DNA of 64,000 bases from Reticulascus tulasneorum (taxonomy: Eukaryota; Ascomycota; Sordariomycetes; Glomerellales; Reticulascaceae), in contig LSAX01000005.1 in assembly GCA_001557505.1 (NCBI GenBank), positions 1,612,001 through 1,676,000 of the forward strand, given 5' to 3'. Each line of letters begins with the position of its first letter. Within the stretch, counting starts at the first letter, position 1. The position numbers were made by a program, and so were the translations under genes. Below the pieces are notes generated by a model. That model had not been told where the DNA came from. It saw nothing but the letters and a program-made list of their open reading frames with translations, and searched no databases. Shown piece after piece: positions 19,293 through 31,043 of this stretch.

Positions 19293-21953
19293 CTATGAGC
19301 GGCGCAGACTGGCTTCCTTGAGCCAGGCATTCACAAATTCTTTCGTGGCGTCCTCGTCCGCCTCTATCAAGCTTTCCATTGCAAGCCAAAAAGCAACTTC
19401 TTCCATCCACTCAATGGCCTCGCGTTCAAAGACGCGGAAAGGAACATTTCCCTCGGCATCCAGGCTTTTCTGTACCTTCGCCGAGTCGATCCTCTTTTCC
19501 CACTCCTGGTTCCAGCTCAGGAGCATATCCTTCTGCTCCTTTGGCAGATCGCTGAAGCATCGATGGGCCATCCGAAACATCATTGCTTGGCCGCAACGTT
19601 TTGTCTCTGGAATCGTCAGCGGCTCTGACTCTTCCTCTGGCTCCTCTAGCTCCTGTTTCTTGTTCGGAGCGTCCTGCTCCTTTAGGACCTGTTCCTCCCT
19701 GGACAGCTCTTGGTCCTGTGGCTGTGTCCCGTTCTCGAGCATCTCGAAAGCCGCCTTCGCCTCCAATTGGCGTTTGGCCTTTTCGGCTGCTGGTATAGCT
19801 TCTAGCCGTTTGTTTGTCTTGCATGGTCGACTCCCAGGAGGCTTGACCCCCTCGAAAGTGACCATTGTACTTGATGCAAGACCTTCGCTCGGGAGAGTCG
19901 CAGTCACATCACCAGCGGGCTCTGTCTCCATTGGGGAAGCAGAACCTGGCACAGGAGGTTGAGAAGAAGGTCCTGCCACTGTCGGTACCAGTATCAACGG
20001 ATCTTTTATCCCCCCTGTCGTAGGGCCCGGGGCAGCCGACTTTCGAGACGTCCGAGGCTTTCTCAGTGGCCGCAGCGGGTTGTTGTAAACAGGGGGCCGG
20101 TACACTTTTGGCGGTGCAGGGCTAGGCGCCGCGGTAACTAGGGGTGGCATTGATGCCGCCAGCAAGTTCGAGTTGGTTGCAGGAGTCTCTGGTAACGCGA
20201 CAACTGCTGTCTCAGGCTCAGATTGCGGAAGAAGTTGGCCAAAGGTAGCCTCTGGCATCAGCTGGTCCTCTGGCTCAACTGCGGGAGACGAGGACTGGGA
20301 CATGTCTGGGCCCGGGGGCAAAAGCGGCTGGTACGATGTGACATCTGTCATATCGACTTCTTCTTTGGCTTTGATAGACTTCGGCAGAGGGCCAGCATTG
20401 TCTGTCATTGCATGAACTTCGACAAGCCTGGGCTCTGGCAGGTTGAGGCTCAATCTGGCCATGTCGTCGGAGAGGGAATCGATGAGGAGAGATGGGAGCA
20501 GAGAGGTAACCGGAGAATCATCATCCATGGCGGCATCTAACAAGTTCGTGCTTGCTATTTCTTGGTCAACTTGACATTCTTCGCTATACATACTCACTCA
20601 CTCACCTTCAACAATCATCTCGACTGCAAATGCCATAGAATTGGCAGCACTCTGTTCGGCCTCGTCATCGACCTTGTTTCCGATGGTCTCTAGCTCATGT
20701 TTCTCCTCCAGAGAGAGCCTGATGGGCGAGCTGGGTCGAGACACATAGTTCTGCTCTCGAGAGGCGGCCATTTGGCTCATTTCCTCTCCACCGTCGGATG
20801 GGAACCTTTCAGTAGACACGGTCAAACTTTGACCTGCGGAGACAGCCTGGGAACCGTTCTCGACGGCCGGGAACAACGTCCTATTTCCAACATCGGACGT
20901 TATCTGGCGGTTCAACGCCTTGGAGACTCTCAACTGTCTTTTCAGTGCTCGCATATCTCTTTTCTGTGTTCGTACTCGTCTCTTCAATACTCGTACTTCT
21001 GCTTCCAACTCGGGGACTCTATCAAGAACGGTGGTCGAGGGAATAGAAGCAGAGACTGGCGCAACAGAAATGGTGATCAGGGGAGCGAGACTCAAGACTG
21101 GGAGAACGGCATCCGTAACTGGAGGCACAAAACCCTTGACTTTGGGAACAATATCCGTAACTGGCGGGATAGAAACAGTAACCAGCGGAACGAAACTCAA
21201 AACTGGAGGAACGATTGCCGCGACTGGGGGAATAAAAACTGGAACTGGCTCAACAGAAACCGTGAGAACAGTCGAAAGTGTCAAAGAAGGGCCTGCGGCT
21301 TCAATGGTGCTGTTTGGTCTGTCAGCGTCTGCCGCAAGAGTCATAAGGGGTTTGGCTCACGTTATATATGGTGAGGATTTCGCATCGTGGAGAACCGGAT
21401 CCTATATGGTATCTTCCACGACATTTTCCTCACCAGTCTCTGTCGCTACATCTTCTGAGTCGATCTCTGAATCGGGATAAGCACCGGGATGTCCCTCCGT
21501 GGGATTGGCGCATTCCAGCAAGCTGGCGAGACAGTATTGTATGAGCGGCTGCAAATAAGTATGGTACAGGTATCGTCTGCCGTTGGCAGTGGTTGATTCT
21601 TCGTTCAGATCAATGAAGACTTTGGCGGTAAAGACAGCGTAGAACCACTGCGACATGTGACGCAAGAGCCGGAACGCATCGTACAGCTCGAAAGCTGACT
21701 TGCGTCGGAGATCCATGGGCATCTGGCTATCGGTCATATGAATCGAGTATAAGGCCACAAAAGCGGCCACCATCCCGTTGATATAGTTGATGGAAACACG
21801 GGTGAAGAGAAAGTAGTACCAGAGGCACCACAAGAAGGTCCACATCCACCATGGTCCACGCCAAATGGCCAACGCGATGTCGTTGGTGCTGTCTGCGATA
21901 TCCCAGAGGGCCACCGAGACAGCAGAGAATAGCTGGCTTTCCTGCTCAAACAT
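19293..21953 (-). CDS. 834-residue membrane-associated protein, unknown function
   Basis: Not recognised. Model (minus): 21953-21434, 21328-20606, 20554-19293, with introns of 105 and 51 nt, both phase 1. The N-terminal 170 residues contain hydrophobic segments (for example WWMWTFLWCLWYYFLF and MVAAFVALYSI) and look like a membrane domain. Next comes a Val/Pro repeat region (IPPV, VPPV, VPLV units about every 8-10 residues), then a basic coiled coil (VRVLKRRVRTQKRDMRALKR). After a long disordered Pro/Ser-rich middle, a helical C-terminus follows (FREFE-like acidic/aromatic, ending in WLKEASLRRS). The exon 2-3 junction is well supported. The exon 1-2 junction is less certain. The alternative is two genes, one stopping at 21402 and one starting at 21344, but that would leave only 57 bp between them. 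Confidence 0.6.
21050..21300. repeat. degenerate tandem repeat encoding Val/Pro units
   Basis: On the plus strand the phrase AACTGG(A/C)GG(A/C)(A/G)... recurs about every 24-30 bp. On the minus strand it encodes a run of IPPV/VPPV/VPLV units in exon 2 of the 834-residue protein. Units are diverged, so this is an old expansion or a selected protein repeat. Confidence 0.7.
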
Positions 21954-23198
21954 GGTTTCTGTATCTTGTTTGGTAGGAAGAAAACAGCAGAAAATTCCGT
22001 ATTGACTATGCTGGAACTATGGTGAGCGAAACAAACAGTTGATGAGACTCAAGTGAGGTTGAGCCAAAGACGCACCAAAACGGTTTGTAGAGAGATATCC
22101 TGGGTTTGCCTCAAAGAAACCTACAGCGGCAGCTGGCGGCTTTGAATAAGATTGGTTAAGCTTGGATCCTTTTGTCTGGAGAAGTGCGGGAACGAAACGA
22201 AGGCGCATGAAAAGTTGACAGACGAAAGTTTCGAGAGGCTTGTAGAAAAGAAGAAGAAAGATAGCAGATAATTTGAAGTCGAGATGATATATATATTTTT
22301 CAAATTGGGGCGGTGTGATGTAGCAAAAAGACTTGTATTGTTCCTATTGTCGGCCTGGTGAATCGAAAGTGAGTTGTGCCTCAAGGCGAACTTATGACTC
22401 TTTTGAACTGATACCCGGGCCTCGAAACCACCAATATCTATGACGAGCCTCTATTTCTTGACAGGTTTCCAACAGAGTTTACAGAAATGCCAGTGGATGT
22501 ATTCCGAAGTTCGAGCATAGTCGGTGTGCGCTTGATGCACTCCTTTATCAACAGGCCCTTGCACCATATTTTTGAAAGGACTAGTTTCATACAAACAAGC
22601 ACGACTTGATTGTGCTAGCAGTTAGACAATAGAATCATAATTCTGGAATCGCAATGACAGAATCAATGTCTCGCAAAGGTTAATCTTGTTTATACATATA
22701 ACAATGCCAACAACTGTCAATTGCATGCTCTCTACAATGCTTGGGACTTACCAGGCTGTGTCCGATTCCCCCAGACATTACTCATTGCCAAAATCTTAAC
22801 CCTCTTCCTCTGACTTTAACTTCGTTTCTCTAGTACCACTCTTGTACTCCAAATGCTTAGACTGCAAGCTTAACTGCCAGCCTCGAGATGGCAGGGCTAC
22901 TCTTGTATACAGAGGAGCAATCCTAGATTCCGACAAGAAGCGTGTACGCAAGACAAGAGTACTACTACACGGAGATGTATGGAGCTCATATGTATGATTA
23001 CGGGCTTTAATCACGCATATCCGTATTGGATGGCCAATGTATCGCACGGTAGAGCCATATATGTATTATATAAAGGCATGATATAGGGTATACTCCAACT
23101 CAACGCCTTGAAATCCACCAAACCCTCTACCCTCGCAACTCCCCCAATCGTCAGTCATAATACGCAAATGATGTGATGTAATAATGACCCTCCATTAA
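21954..23198. other. intergenic region
   Basis: Promoter side of the 834-residue gene and 3' flank of spc7. AT-rich patch (TATATATATTTTT) near 22287; no gene seen. Confidence 0.4.
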
Positions 23199-26100
23199 TT
23201 ACTTTCTTCCCCTCGCCAACAACCTCTCGTGAAGATCCACCACGACGTCACTCCATGATGCGGTCTCGTCGCCTTTGCAGCTGATCTTTGCGCTCAGATG
23301 AGTAGCAAGGAACTCGGCGATTTTGCCTATGTTGAAATGCTCCCCATACACGACCCTCGCATCAGGCTGGATCATGAATTCCAGCCCATCTGTGGTACTG
23401 ACCGCCCGTAAAGCAAATGCAACCTCAACCTTCGTTTCGATTGGCGAGATTAGCAGCGAAGCGCACACAGTTACCGAAGAGTCTGAGGTCTTGTTCACAG
23501 TTGTGGGGAACGTGACGTTCAGGAGGCGGATGTCGTCGGATGCGGAGTTGGTCTTGTCCCATGCGGCACGGACCGTGTGGAGAAGGTCGGGGATTTTAGT
23601 GCGGCTCTGTGGCAGACCCCTGACATGATCTCGGATGCATTGCAGGAAGAATTCCTTTTCCGGTGTCGACGGCTGGGGATTGCATTCTCTGTTGCCAGCA
23701 ATATACCAGAGATCAATCTGTGAATTTTCCTGATCCAGCTGGAAAGAGGCAATGTCAAAGACAAGCTCGATCTCGCGTTGGTAAGTCATCGACACTGTGC
23801 TACCAGCGATTCCCGTTACTGCCCAGCCATGCTGTTTCTCCAAAACATCTACACGATCTGCCGCAAATGTTAGTGCTTGGTCCTCGACGTGACAAACAGA
23901 ATAACATACCTCTGAGAGCGCTAATTTCGTTCGTAGACCATCCCCGGCACTCCTCTCGGATCTTCTCCGATTCCTTAATGTCCTCGACGCATCTTTGTTT
24001 CTGTTCTGCTAACTGCTCGATGCCCGTCTCAGATTCTTCCAGTTGTTGGCGAAGTTCGGCAATGCGACGAGTCTTTGTTTCGATGTCGCTCTCCACACCT
24101 GTCAGCTCCAGTCGCACCGCTTCCAGCTCCGTTGGGTCACAGTCTGCTAGTTCTTGTGCGACAGCCTCGAGGTTCTCGTGTTCCTCGGCCAGAGCCTCAA
24201 ATTGCGCAACGATGGCGGGGATGACAGTGGCTAAAAGCTCTTGCTCACGTTGAAGCAGTTTTTCGTCCTGGGCCATGCCATCTGCAATCTTTACGAGACC
24301 TTCTTTGAGTCCGTCTTGGAGTTTCATACGCCATTCGTACCACATAGCTTTACTCAGTAGGCGAGCGTGCGTCTTGACGTTCTTGAACTGGTTGTCCATC
24401 ATTGCCTTGACATCGGGGGCTGCTGATATGTACTCGCGGAACAGCGGTGGATTTTCTTCCAAGGTCTCCGTCTCAATTTCGCGGACAATTCGACGACCTT
24501 CTGAGATGTACTTCTTGAGCTCTCGGCAGGAATGTTGGTATAACTCGAGCATCGGCACCGTGCACGCACCAGCAACCACGCAGCGTTCCAACGACATATC
24601 GTCAGCCGAGTCTGCAGAAGACCCGTCCTTGAATGCATCCGGCGCTTGCGTATGCCGTCGCTTAGTCGTGGTAAGCTCCATGAATCGTATGGAGGTCATG
24701 TTCAAGAAGCTCTGTAGGTGGATGCGATCTTCTGGCCCTTCATTCTCTAGCTCAGTCTCGTCCCTGATGGGGGTACCTGCAAGGTTCATTGGATGGGTCA
24801 CGGTGTCATCGTCGACATGTTTGAAACGTCCCTGTCCTTTAGGAGTAGTGGCCACACCTTTCTTTGGCAATTGCGTGTGTGTTGGTGTTTCCTTGGATGC
24901 CCGAGCTTCTTCAAGGCTTCGCCGTGCCGATCGAGTGAGACGGCCGGTGGTTTCGGCCTTGCTGGGCGGCTGTTGCAACCTGATGTTTTTCACCGGACTG
25001 CCTTGATGCCCCTTGAGTCTCTTAATACCGTCCTTTTCTTCAGCTTCCTCCTCGTTATCTAGCTCTGCGGGCCGCTTGCCGAGTAAACCGCTAGCGCTGC
25101 CTACGTGAAGGCTTTTCCGTCCCTTGAGAGGCTTCTTTTTGGGGCTTAGGCTCTGGATCATTTCCCTGAGATTGAGGGTGGCATCCTTGTCATCTTCGGC
25201 GCCATCGACCTCCCGTTCGAGAATCTTTCGGCCATCCTCTTTGTCTTCCTCATCTTGGCGCTCCTTATCAACCTCATACTCAATAACCCGAGGGTCTTCG
25301 AATGCAAAGGCTACACCACGAGACTTGTTAGCCAGGCCAGGCACAAAGCTCTGAGCAGCTTCTCCAATGGAACCTCGGCGATCAAAAATGGCAGCGACTC
25401 GAGGTGAGCCCAATCCCGATTTGTCTGCACCAATTCCGGAGAGCCTACGCGCTTGTGGCGTTAAAACAATAGTTGGTGTTTTTGCGCCCGTAGCAGGGTC
25501 CTGCTGAAATACATTCAACGCCTTGTTAATGGGTTTCGCAGGTGATGGCGTCGCGGGCTTTCTTGCCGGTGATTTTGGACGCGCAGGGCTTTTCTGCTGC
25601 GACTGAGGGGTCCGGGAGGACGCCGCAATGGTGTTTGGGGTCGGATCCGCCTTTCGGGATGGTGTGGTAGGTTTTGCGGGACTTGCTGGCTTTGACTCAG
25701 TGACTGGCTGCGGAGCTGCAGATCCGTTTCTGGGCATACTGCGGCGGAGACCGGCGCCGCGGAATGGATCTAGTCCTGGGCTCTCGGATTCAACGGTGGA
25801 AGGAGTTTGCTTGGCCATTGCAGCTAGCTTTTTGGCCGGCGATTTTGGGGCGATGGATAGGGTTTTGGATGGGCTATCCGGCCTGTTCACTTCTTCTTCC
25901 ATGAGTTTCTTCGCTGCAATGCGGGAGGTCGGTGATGAGAGGCCCTTGATAATACCACCGATGGCCATGGTCATGTCCATTCCCATAGTCACATCGCCAT
26001 CAGAGTCTTGTCTAGCTCCTGTGGGCAAGATGCGACCCAGACCGAGCGTCATATCCATAGTTGCGTCATCGGTACCAACATCTTGGCTTGAGACGATCGT

Positions 26101-27653
26101 TCTGCGGCGTCCGTTGAGTGGCTTTCTCTTGTTTTGCGCTGGAAGGACTCCCCCAATTGCGGTAGTAAGTTCCATGGACATGTCCTCGTCATCATGCCCG
26201 TCTTGGAAGCCATTGCTTTGCCCAGGTCTTTGAATACCACCAATCGCCATCGTCATATCCATGGTTTCGTCGCTCAACGAATCTTCGCCTGATTCTCCAA
26301 TTTGTGAACCGTTGTCCGGGCTTTGCTTCGCCCGAGACAAGATGCCTCCCAGCGCACGTGTCACATCCATGGACATGTCCTCCTCCTGTTCATCGCCCTG
26401 GGGTTGTTTGCTCTGAAGGATTCCACCGACAGCATGGGTCATTTCCATATCCATTTCCATTTCGGTGCCATCGTCGTCGATGTCTTCTCGCTCAACCGGC
26501 GTGGGTGCATTGGCTGGTTGATTGGCCTTCTTCGCCCATCCGAATGACGGAATAATTTCCTCCTCGTCAGATCCATCTTCATCATCGAAGCCTAGCTGTT
26601 GTGTTCCAGCTGTGCGGGCTGCCATGCGGAGGGCTTGATCAATGGTGTCGTTCTCATCTGTAGTTGACGTCGATCTAGCCGACAAAACAGAAGCGCCGGT
26701 GACTTCATCGGCATCGAGACTCATCATGGTGGTTCCTTCATCGTCGTCCGAGTCATTGCTGGAGTTGGAGTTTGAGTCCTCGTCTGCTTGGATCTCTTCG
26801 ACTGCATCGGCGGGCTCCGAGTCGGAGCTGTATACCGACGCGGTTGTCTCGTCTTCCTGCTGATTGAAGTTTACAGGAGGAACAGCCGAGCTGCGCCTGC
26901 GCTTCTTCTGGTGAAGTTCTCTCTGATTATCGGGAGACTCCGGTACAACGTCTTCTGCCTGCTCCTGTGGTGTTGTTGGACGATCCGCAGGCGCAGGCGA
27001 GGGAGCGGCAATGGATGATGCGCGTCTGGTGGAGTCTGTCGAGGTTGTCGAGTCGTGCATGTATTCGATCTCATGAAATGTGTGGAGAGTAGCCTCGGCT
27101 GCAAAAGACACCCTACGGTTTGCCAGGGACTTGCGACGAGCATCTCGTCGTTCCCTTTCGTCTCTTTCTCTTGCAGCGGCTTGCTGTTCTGCTTCGGTAC
27201 GCAACGCCACCTTCGACCCAGCTGAATCGTTGCTGCCAAGTGAAGTTGGCGGCGTGGCGGTTTGGGAGGACTGCCCGAGATCAATCACAGGTATCTCTTT
27301 TTTCTTATGCGGCGGAATCTCGGGGAGCAATGGTATAGTTGGCTTGAGAATCGATCGCGGTGGAGGTCGCGAGGGGACGGCCAAGGACTTTGCCAAACAT
27401 TAGCGACTTGTATAATCGAGCGCGTACAAAGACGACGTACCACTCTGCGATTCCCGCTGCCTCCCTTCAGAACATCTAGTCCCCCGGGGCCCATACTCTT
27501 GCTTCTTGACTTCTTGCGGCTAGCAGCAAGAGTGCTGCCAACATCGATTGTCGCATTTTCCTTCTCAGCAGCCTTTCTTGAAGGAGACTGCCCTCCAACA
27601 GACTTACGCGAGCGGCGCGTGGATGGCACTGTCGCGTCACCCAGGGAAGACAT
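23199..27653 (-). CDS. spc7: Spc7/KNL1 kinetochore scaffold
   Basis: Outer-kinetochore subunit of the KMN network that recruits Bub3-Bub1 and protein phosphatase 1. Exons (minus): 27653-27441, 27387-23910, 23857-23199, giving 1449 residues. It carries both PP1-docking motifs: SILK (residues 83-86) and RVSF (163-166). About six MELT-type repeats lie at roughly 25950-26460. Each is M-x-M-[DE]-[MLV]-T followed by a Gly-rich GGI or GRI tail (for example MDMTMAIGGI, MSMELTTAIGG). These are Mps1 sites that bind Bub3 when phosphorylated. The C-terminal third is a coiled coil (about residues 980-1230) followed by the globular Spc7/RWD region. Introns are 53 and 52 nt. It is divergently transcribed from rps11. 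Confidence 0.95.
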
Positions 27654-28078
27654 CTTGGTAGGGTTGAACGACAGTAATTGCAAGATTTGTCTCGTGAGGT
27701 GAACTCTTTAAATTACAGCATGCTTTAATGACTTCGCGGTCAGGGTGTTGGACTTGCAAGATGGTGGGGGACTTGGCCGTGTTTACTTTCTTGGAGCTTG
27801 ATGATTGGCCGTGATGCAATGATGTCAACATAATCGCGTGGTTGCTGTGGTGTCGGGGCCTTCCGGGAGCTCTTCTGCCACAACCTGGGAAGTCCCCACA
27901 AATTCTTTTTTCTGCCTAAGGCCAAAGTGTGGCTTGACTACCCTCGCTAATTTTCTCATCCACAGCCCTAATCAAAATAGAGGGCAAGATTCGACCACTT
28001 CGATTTGACGCTTGGTGAAAAGTTGCGGCTCATCATTTCCACTTGACTTCCTCGCCTCAACAGCACCACAAAGTCAAG
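27654..28078. promoter_or_regulatory. bidirectional promoter of spc7 and rps11
   Basis: 425 bp between divergent start codons. A ribosomal-protein gene on one side and a cell-cycle gene on the other must share or partition this DNA. No specific operator can be named from sequence alone. Confidence 0.5.
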
Positions 28079-28780
28079 ATGGCTACCGAATTGACAGTCC
28101 AGTCGGAGCGAGCTTTCCAGAAGCAAAAGGGAATTTTCCTTAACTCTAAGATCAAGGCCAAGTCGGCGCGACCAGGCAAGGCTGGACGTCGATGGTACAA
28201 GGACATTGGTCTGGGCTTCCGAACGCCCAAGAATGCCATTGAAGGAACCTATATCGGTACGTCCGACAACTGTCTTGGAAATCTGGCTTCTCGGCGAATG
28301 GTCCGCGTCGGGATTATGTCCATGATGGTGCTGGGCGCCGGAGCTGGAAGCCAGAATCCCCGAATGTGTTTCTAACATAAGTTGCTAACGTTCGGGTCGC
28401 ACTTTCTAGACAAGAAGTGCCCTTTCACTGGTCAAGTCTCTATCCGAGGCCGAATTCTGACCGGCACCGTCGTTTCCACCAAGATGCACCGAACTCTCAT
28501 CATCCGAAGAGAATACCTCCACTTCATTCCCAAGTACGCCCGATATGAGAAGCGACACAAGAACTTGGCTGCGCACGTCTCCCCGGCTTTCCGAGTTGAG
28601 GAGGGTGATCAGGTCACCGTTGGGCAATGCAGACCTCTGAGCAAGACTGTACGTGTGGACTCGTTATTCGCTGTTGTTTGCCTGGTGGTTCAAGTACTGA
28701 CAATGCACTAGGTACGATTCAACGTCCTGCGTGTGCTTCCCCGAACCGGCAAGGCGGTCAAGAAGTTTAGCAAGTTCTAA
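28079..28780 (+). CDS. rps11: 40S ribosomal protein S11 (uS17)
   Basis: Small-subunit ribosomal protein of the uS17 family. Exons: 28079-28256, 28410-28648, 28712-28780, giving 161 residues, the normal length. Diagnostic sequence includes [53 protein letters not shown] and the C-terminus [10 protein letters not shown]. Intron 1 (153 nt) is the longest coding-region intron in the window; intron 2 is 63 nt. Long first introns are common in fungal ribosomal-protein genes. Confidence 0.98.
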
Positions 28781-29433
28781 ATCGGCATACCATTGGCATT
28801 TACGGCGTGACTACGGGAGAGGGTTCTTCTTTTCTCTACCGGATGGGCGGTCATGAGGGAACTGCGTCCACATGAATGTGCTATAGATGCAGATCATGAT
28901 CAAAAAAGAATTCGATCACACAAACTCGCTTGGCCATTGCTACAGAGGGCTTCATGATTGTGACGAACATGTGATGGTCCTCCAGTTTGGGAGACTTGAT
29001 ATTGGAGCATGGTGGTCTAGTCTTGAGGCGTCTAGAGACTGAATGACTACTCTGAGACTGGACGAGCTAGTCTTTCCACCTTCTTGAGGTTGTAAATTGT
29101 GGAACGTGATACACGTGGAAGAGTTGGACTTGTGAGTGATGATATGCGACTGTGAAAACCATGCCGGCTGTTCCCAAGACAACAGTCTTTGAGCATGAAG
29201 TGTAAATCCCAACTCCCATGAGAACTCCGTCATATCGAGAGGGTCAAGAATGTACAGTGTGTTATATACAGTGTATATATAAAAATAAACTGTGAGGATG
29301 GCTCATTTCGCAACACTTGATTGGGCAGCTCCAAATTTCTGGGAGCAAAGAGAGCTTCGTCAGTTCAACTATCGAGCGCTGAAGGCCAGCGAAAAAGAAT
29401 CCTAAGTAGTCGCCTGTGAGCAATCGTGTTCCA
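28781..29433. other. intergenic region
   Basis: 3' flank of rps11 and promoter of the twin-CX9C gene. A TATA-like run (TATATATAAAAATAAA) at about 29273-29288 lies roughly 150 bp before the next start codon. No gene seen. Confidence 0.45.
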
Positions 29434-30380
29434 ATGGGGTGGTTTGACGGCTGGTTCAGCTCCTCCACAAACTCTGATCCCCTCAATCGCCTGGACCCTA
29501 AGCTCCGCGACTTCCTCGAGCGCGAGTCGCCTGTCAAATATCAAACCTCCAAACAGACGCCGGTTGCGAAGCCAGAAAAACAACCCGATGAACCGATAGC
29601 AGAATCTGACCGGCCGGTAGTGCCGCGCGAGAGTTTATTCCAGGATGGCCGATACGCACATCTCTGGAAATCCTACAGACCCATGTCCGAACTCGAGGCA
29701 GAGAGCAAGACGGACCATGAGAAGCTAATGGATGTGCTGGAGGGCTATAAGGATAGGAAGTACAACATTGGAAAAGCAGCGCTGGAGAACTGCGCGATAC
29801 AACAGGAGGAATGGGTAAACTGCATGAAGAGCGGCGCCTGGGAGGATAGGATGCAAATGTGCAGACACCAAGTCCAAAGATTCGAAAGATGCTACACAAT
29901 GCAGACGGTATGTTTCCAGTGTCAACAAGCGGCCTATGTACTGGTTGCTAACTCTCGTAACAGCGATTATTGAAGGCGCTAGGTTATCAATCAATATTCG
30001 CTAGATCGCCTGAAGAAGAAGAAGCGATCCAAATGCACGCAGACTCACTGTACATCCAAGTCTTGGAGCAGGAGAAGGCGAAGAAAGAGGGACTCCCGGT
30101 CCCAGAATTCAATCCTATAATACCCAGACAACCGGGCGCCTTTGAACCCAGCGAGACACTACAGAAAACGTGGAAAGAGAAGTTGGACAAGCTGCCTGAG
30201 GACGAGAGGGCAGCCGAGGAAGCAGCCCTTAGAGCCGACTACCAAGTCAAAGCAGACGTGGCAAAAAATATCGAGAAAATATGGGAAGACCAGGCAGCCG
30301 AGAGAGAGGCTCGCAAGGCAGAAGGCACGGCGACAACTTGGGATCGGGTTGTGGGCACTTTCAGCGACGGCAAAAAATGA
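29434..30380 (+). CDS. twin-CX9C (CHCH-type) protein, probably mitochondrial
   Basis: Exons: 29434-29907 and 29964-30380 (56-nt intron), giving 296 residues. Residues 120-153 hold two exact CX9C motifs, C120/C130 and C143/C153. This twin pattern is typical of proteins folded by Mia40 in the mitochondrial intermembrane space. Upstream are LDPKLRDFLERESPVKY and ESLFQDGRYAHLWKSYRP; downstream is LLKALGYQSIF and a long charged helix rich in Glu/Lys/Ala. I recall similar fungal proteins under early-meiotic-induction (Emi1-like) or hypothetical labels, but do not assign a name. At 296 residues it is much longer than classical small CHCH proteins. There is no signal peptide. Confidence 0.8.
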
Positions 30381-31043
30381 GCTATGCCTCAGTAGCCTGC
30401 GGATGTCCCAAAAAGGGCGCGGCTGACGAGAGTATCATATCTCCAAGCTCCAGTGAATTGAGTGAACTGGGGAGAGTTCTTCCTGGGGCCTTTTTACGAG
30501 CGGATGGTTGGGTGTGCGCTGCTGTATGAACGGAATACCTCAAACACAATGTACAAGACCAGTGTATAGATCACGGTGCGATGCCGTCCGAAGATGGCCG
30601 ACGCTGAGGAGTTGACTTATTCCATAGGAAGGAAATTGGAAATTCATCATCTCGATTCAACAATCTGAAATACCGAGCATTGTTAATCAGGGCGTTATTG
30701 ATGAAAATATTCTGTAGGATCGAGTTCCCATCGAGCCTGGCATCCCAACCGCCGCTTACCCCGGCTGCATGCCAAGAAAACGGGAACGATCTCTTGGCGT
30801 TCTGCCACAACGAGCAGCAATTGACCAGGATCAGCCTCACAATGCAATCCTTAACGATACACCTCTACGACAATAAGAGTGGAAGGCTAGACTAAACCGG
30901 TAAATGGAAACACAGCCCAAGCCATAAATTGTTCTATTGATATCATATTCTCTTCTCGTGATCGATGCGCTTCTCACTAACGTCCGCGTCAAGTGACTAA
31001 CAGCCAAGCTCGCGGCTCACTCATCCTCGTACTCCGACCCCAT
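30381..31043. other. convergent 3' intergenic region
   Basis: Between the twin-CX9C gene (+) and the small Cys-rich gene (-). Nothing recognisable. Confidence 0.4.

Noticed and set aside
28257..28409. Box C/D snoRNA in the rps11 intron
   Set aside because: Only a one-mismatch box C is seen; no box D or terminal stem.
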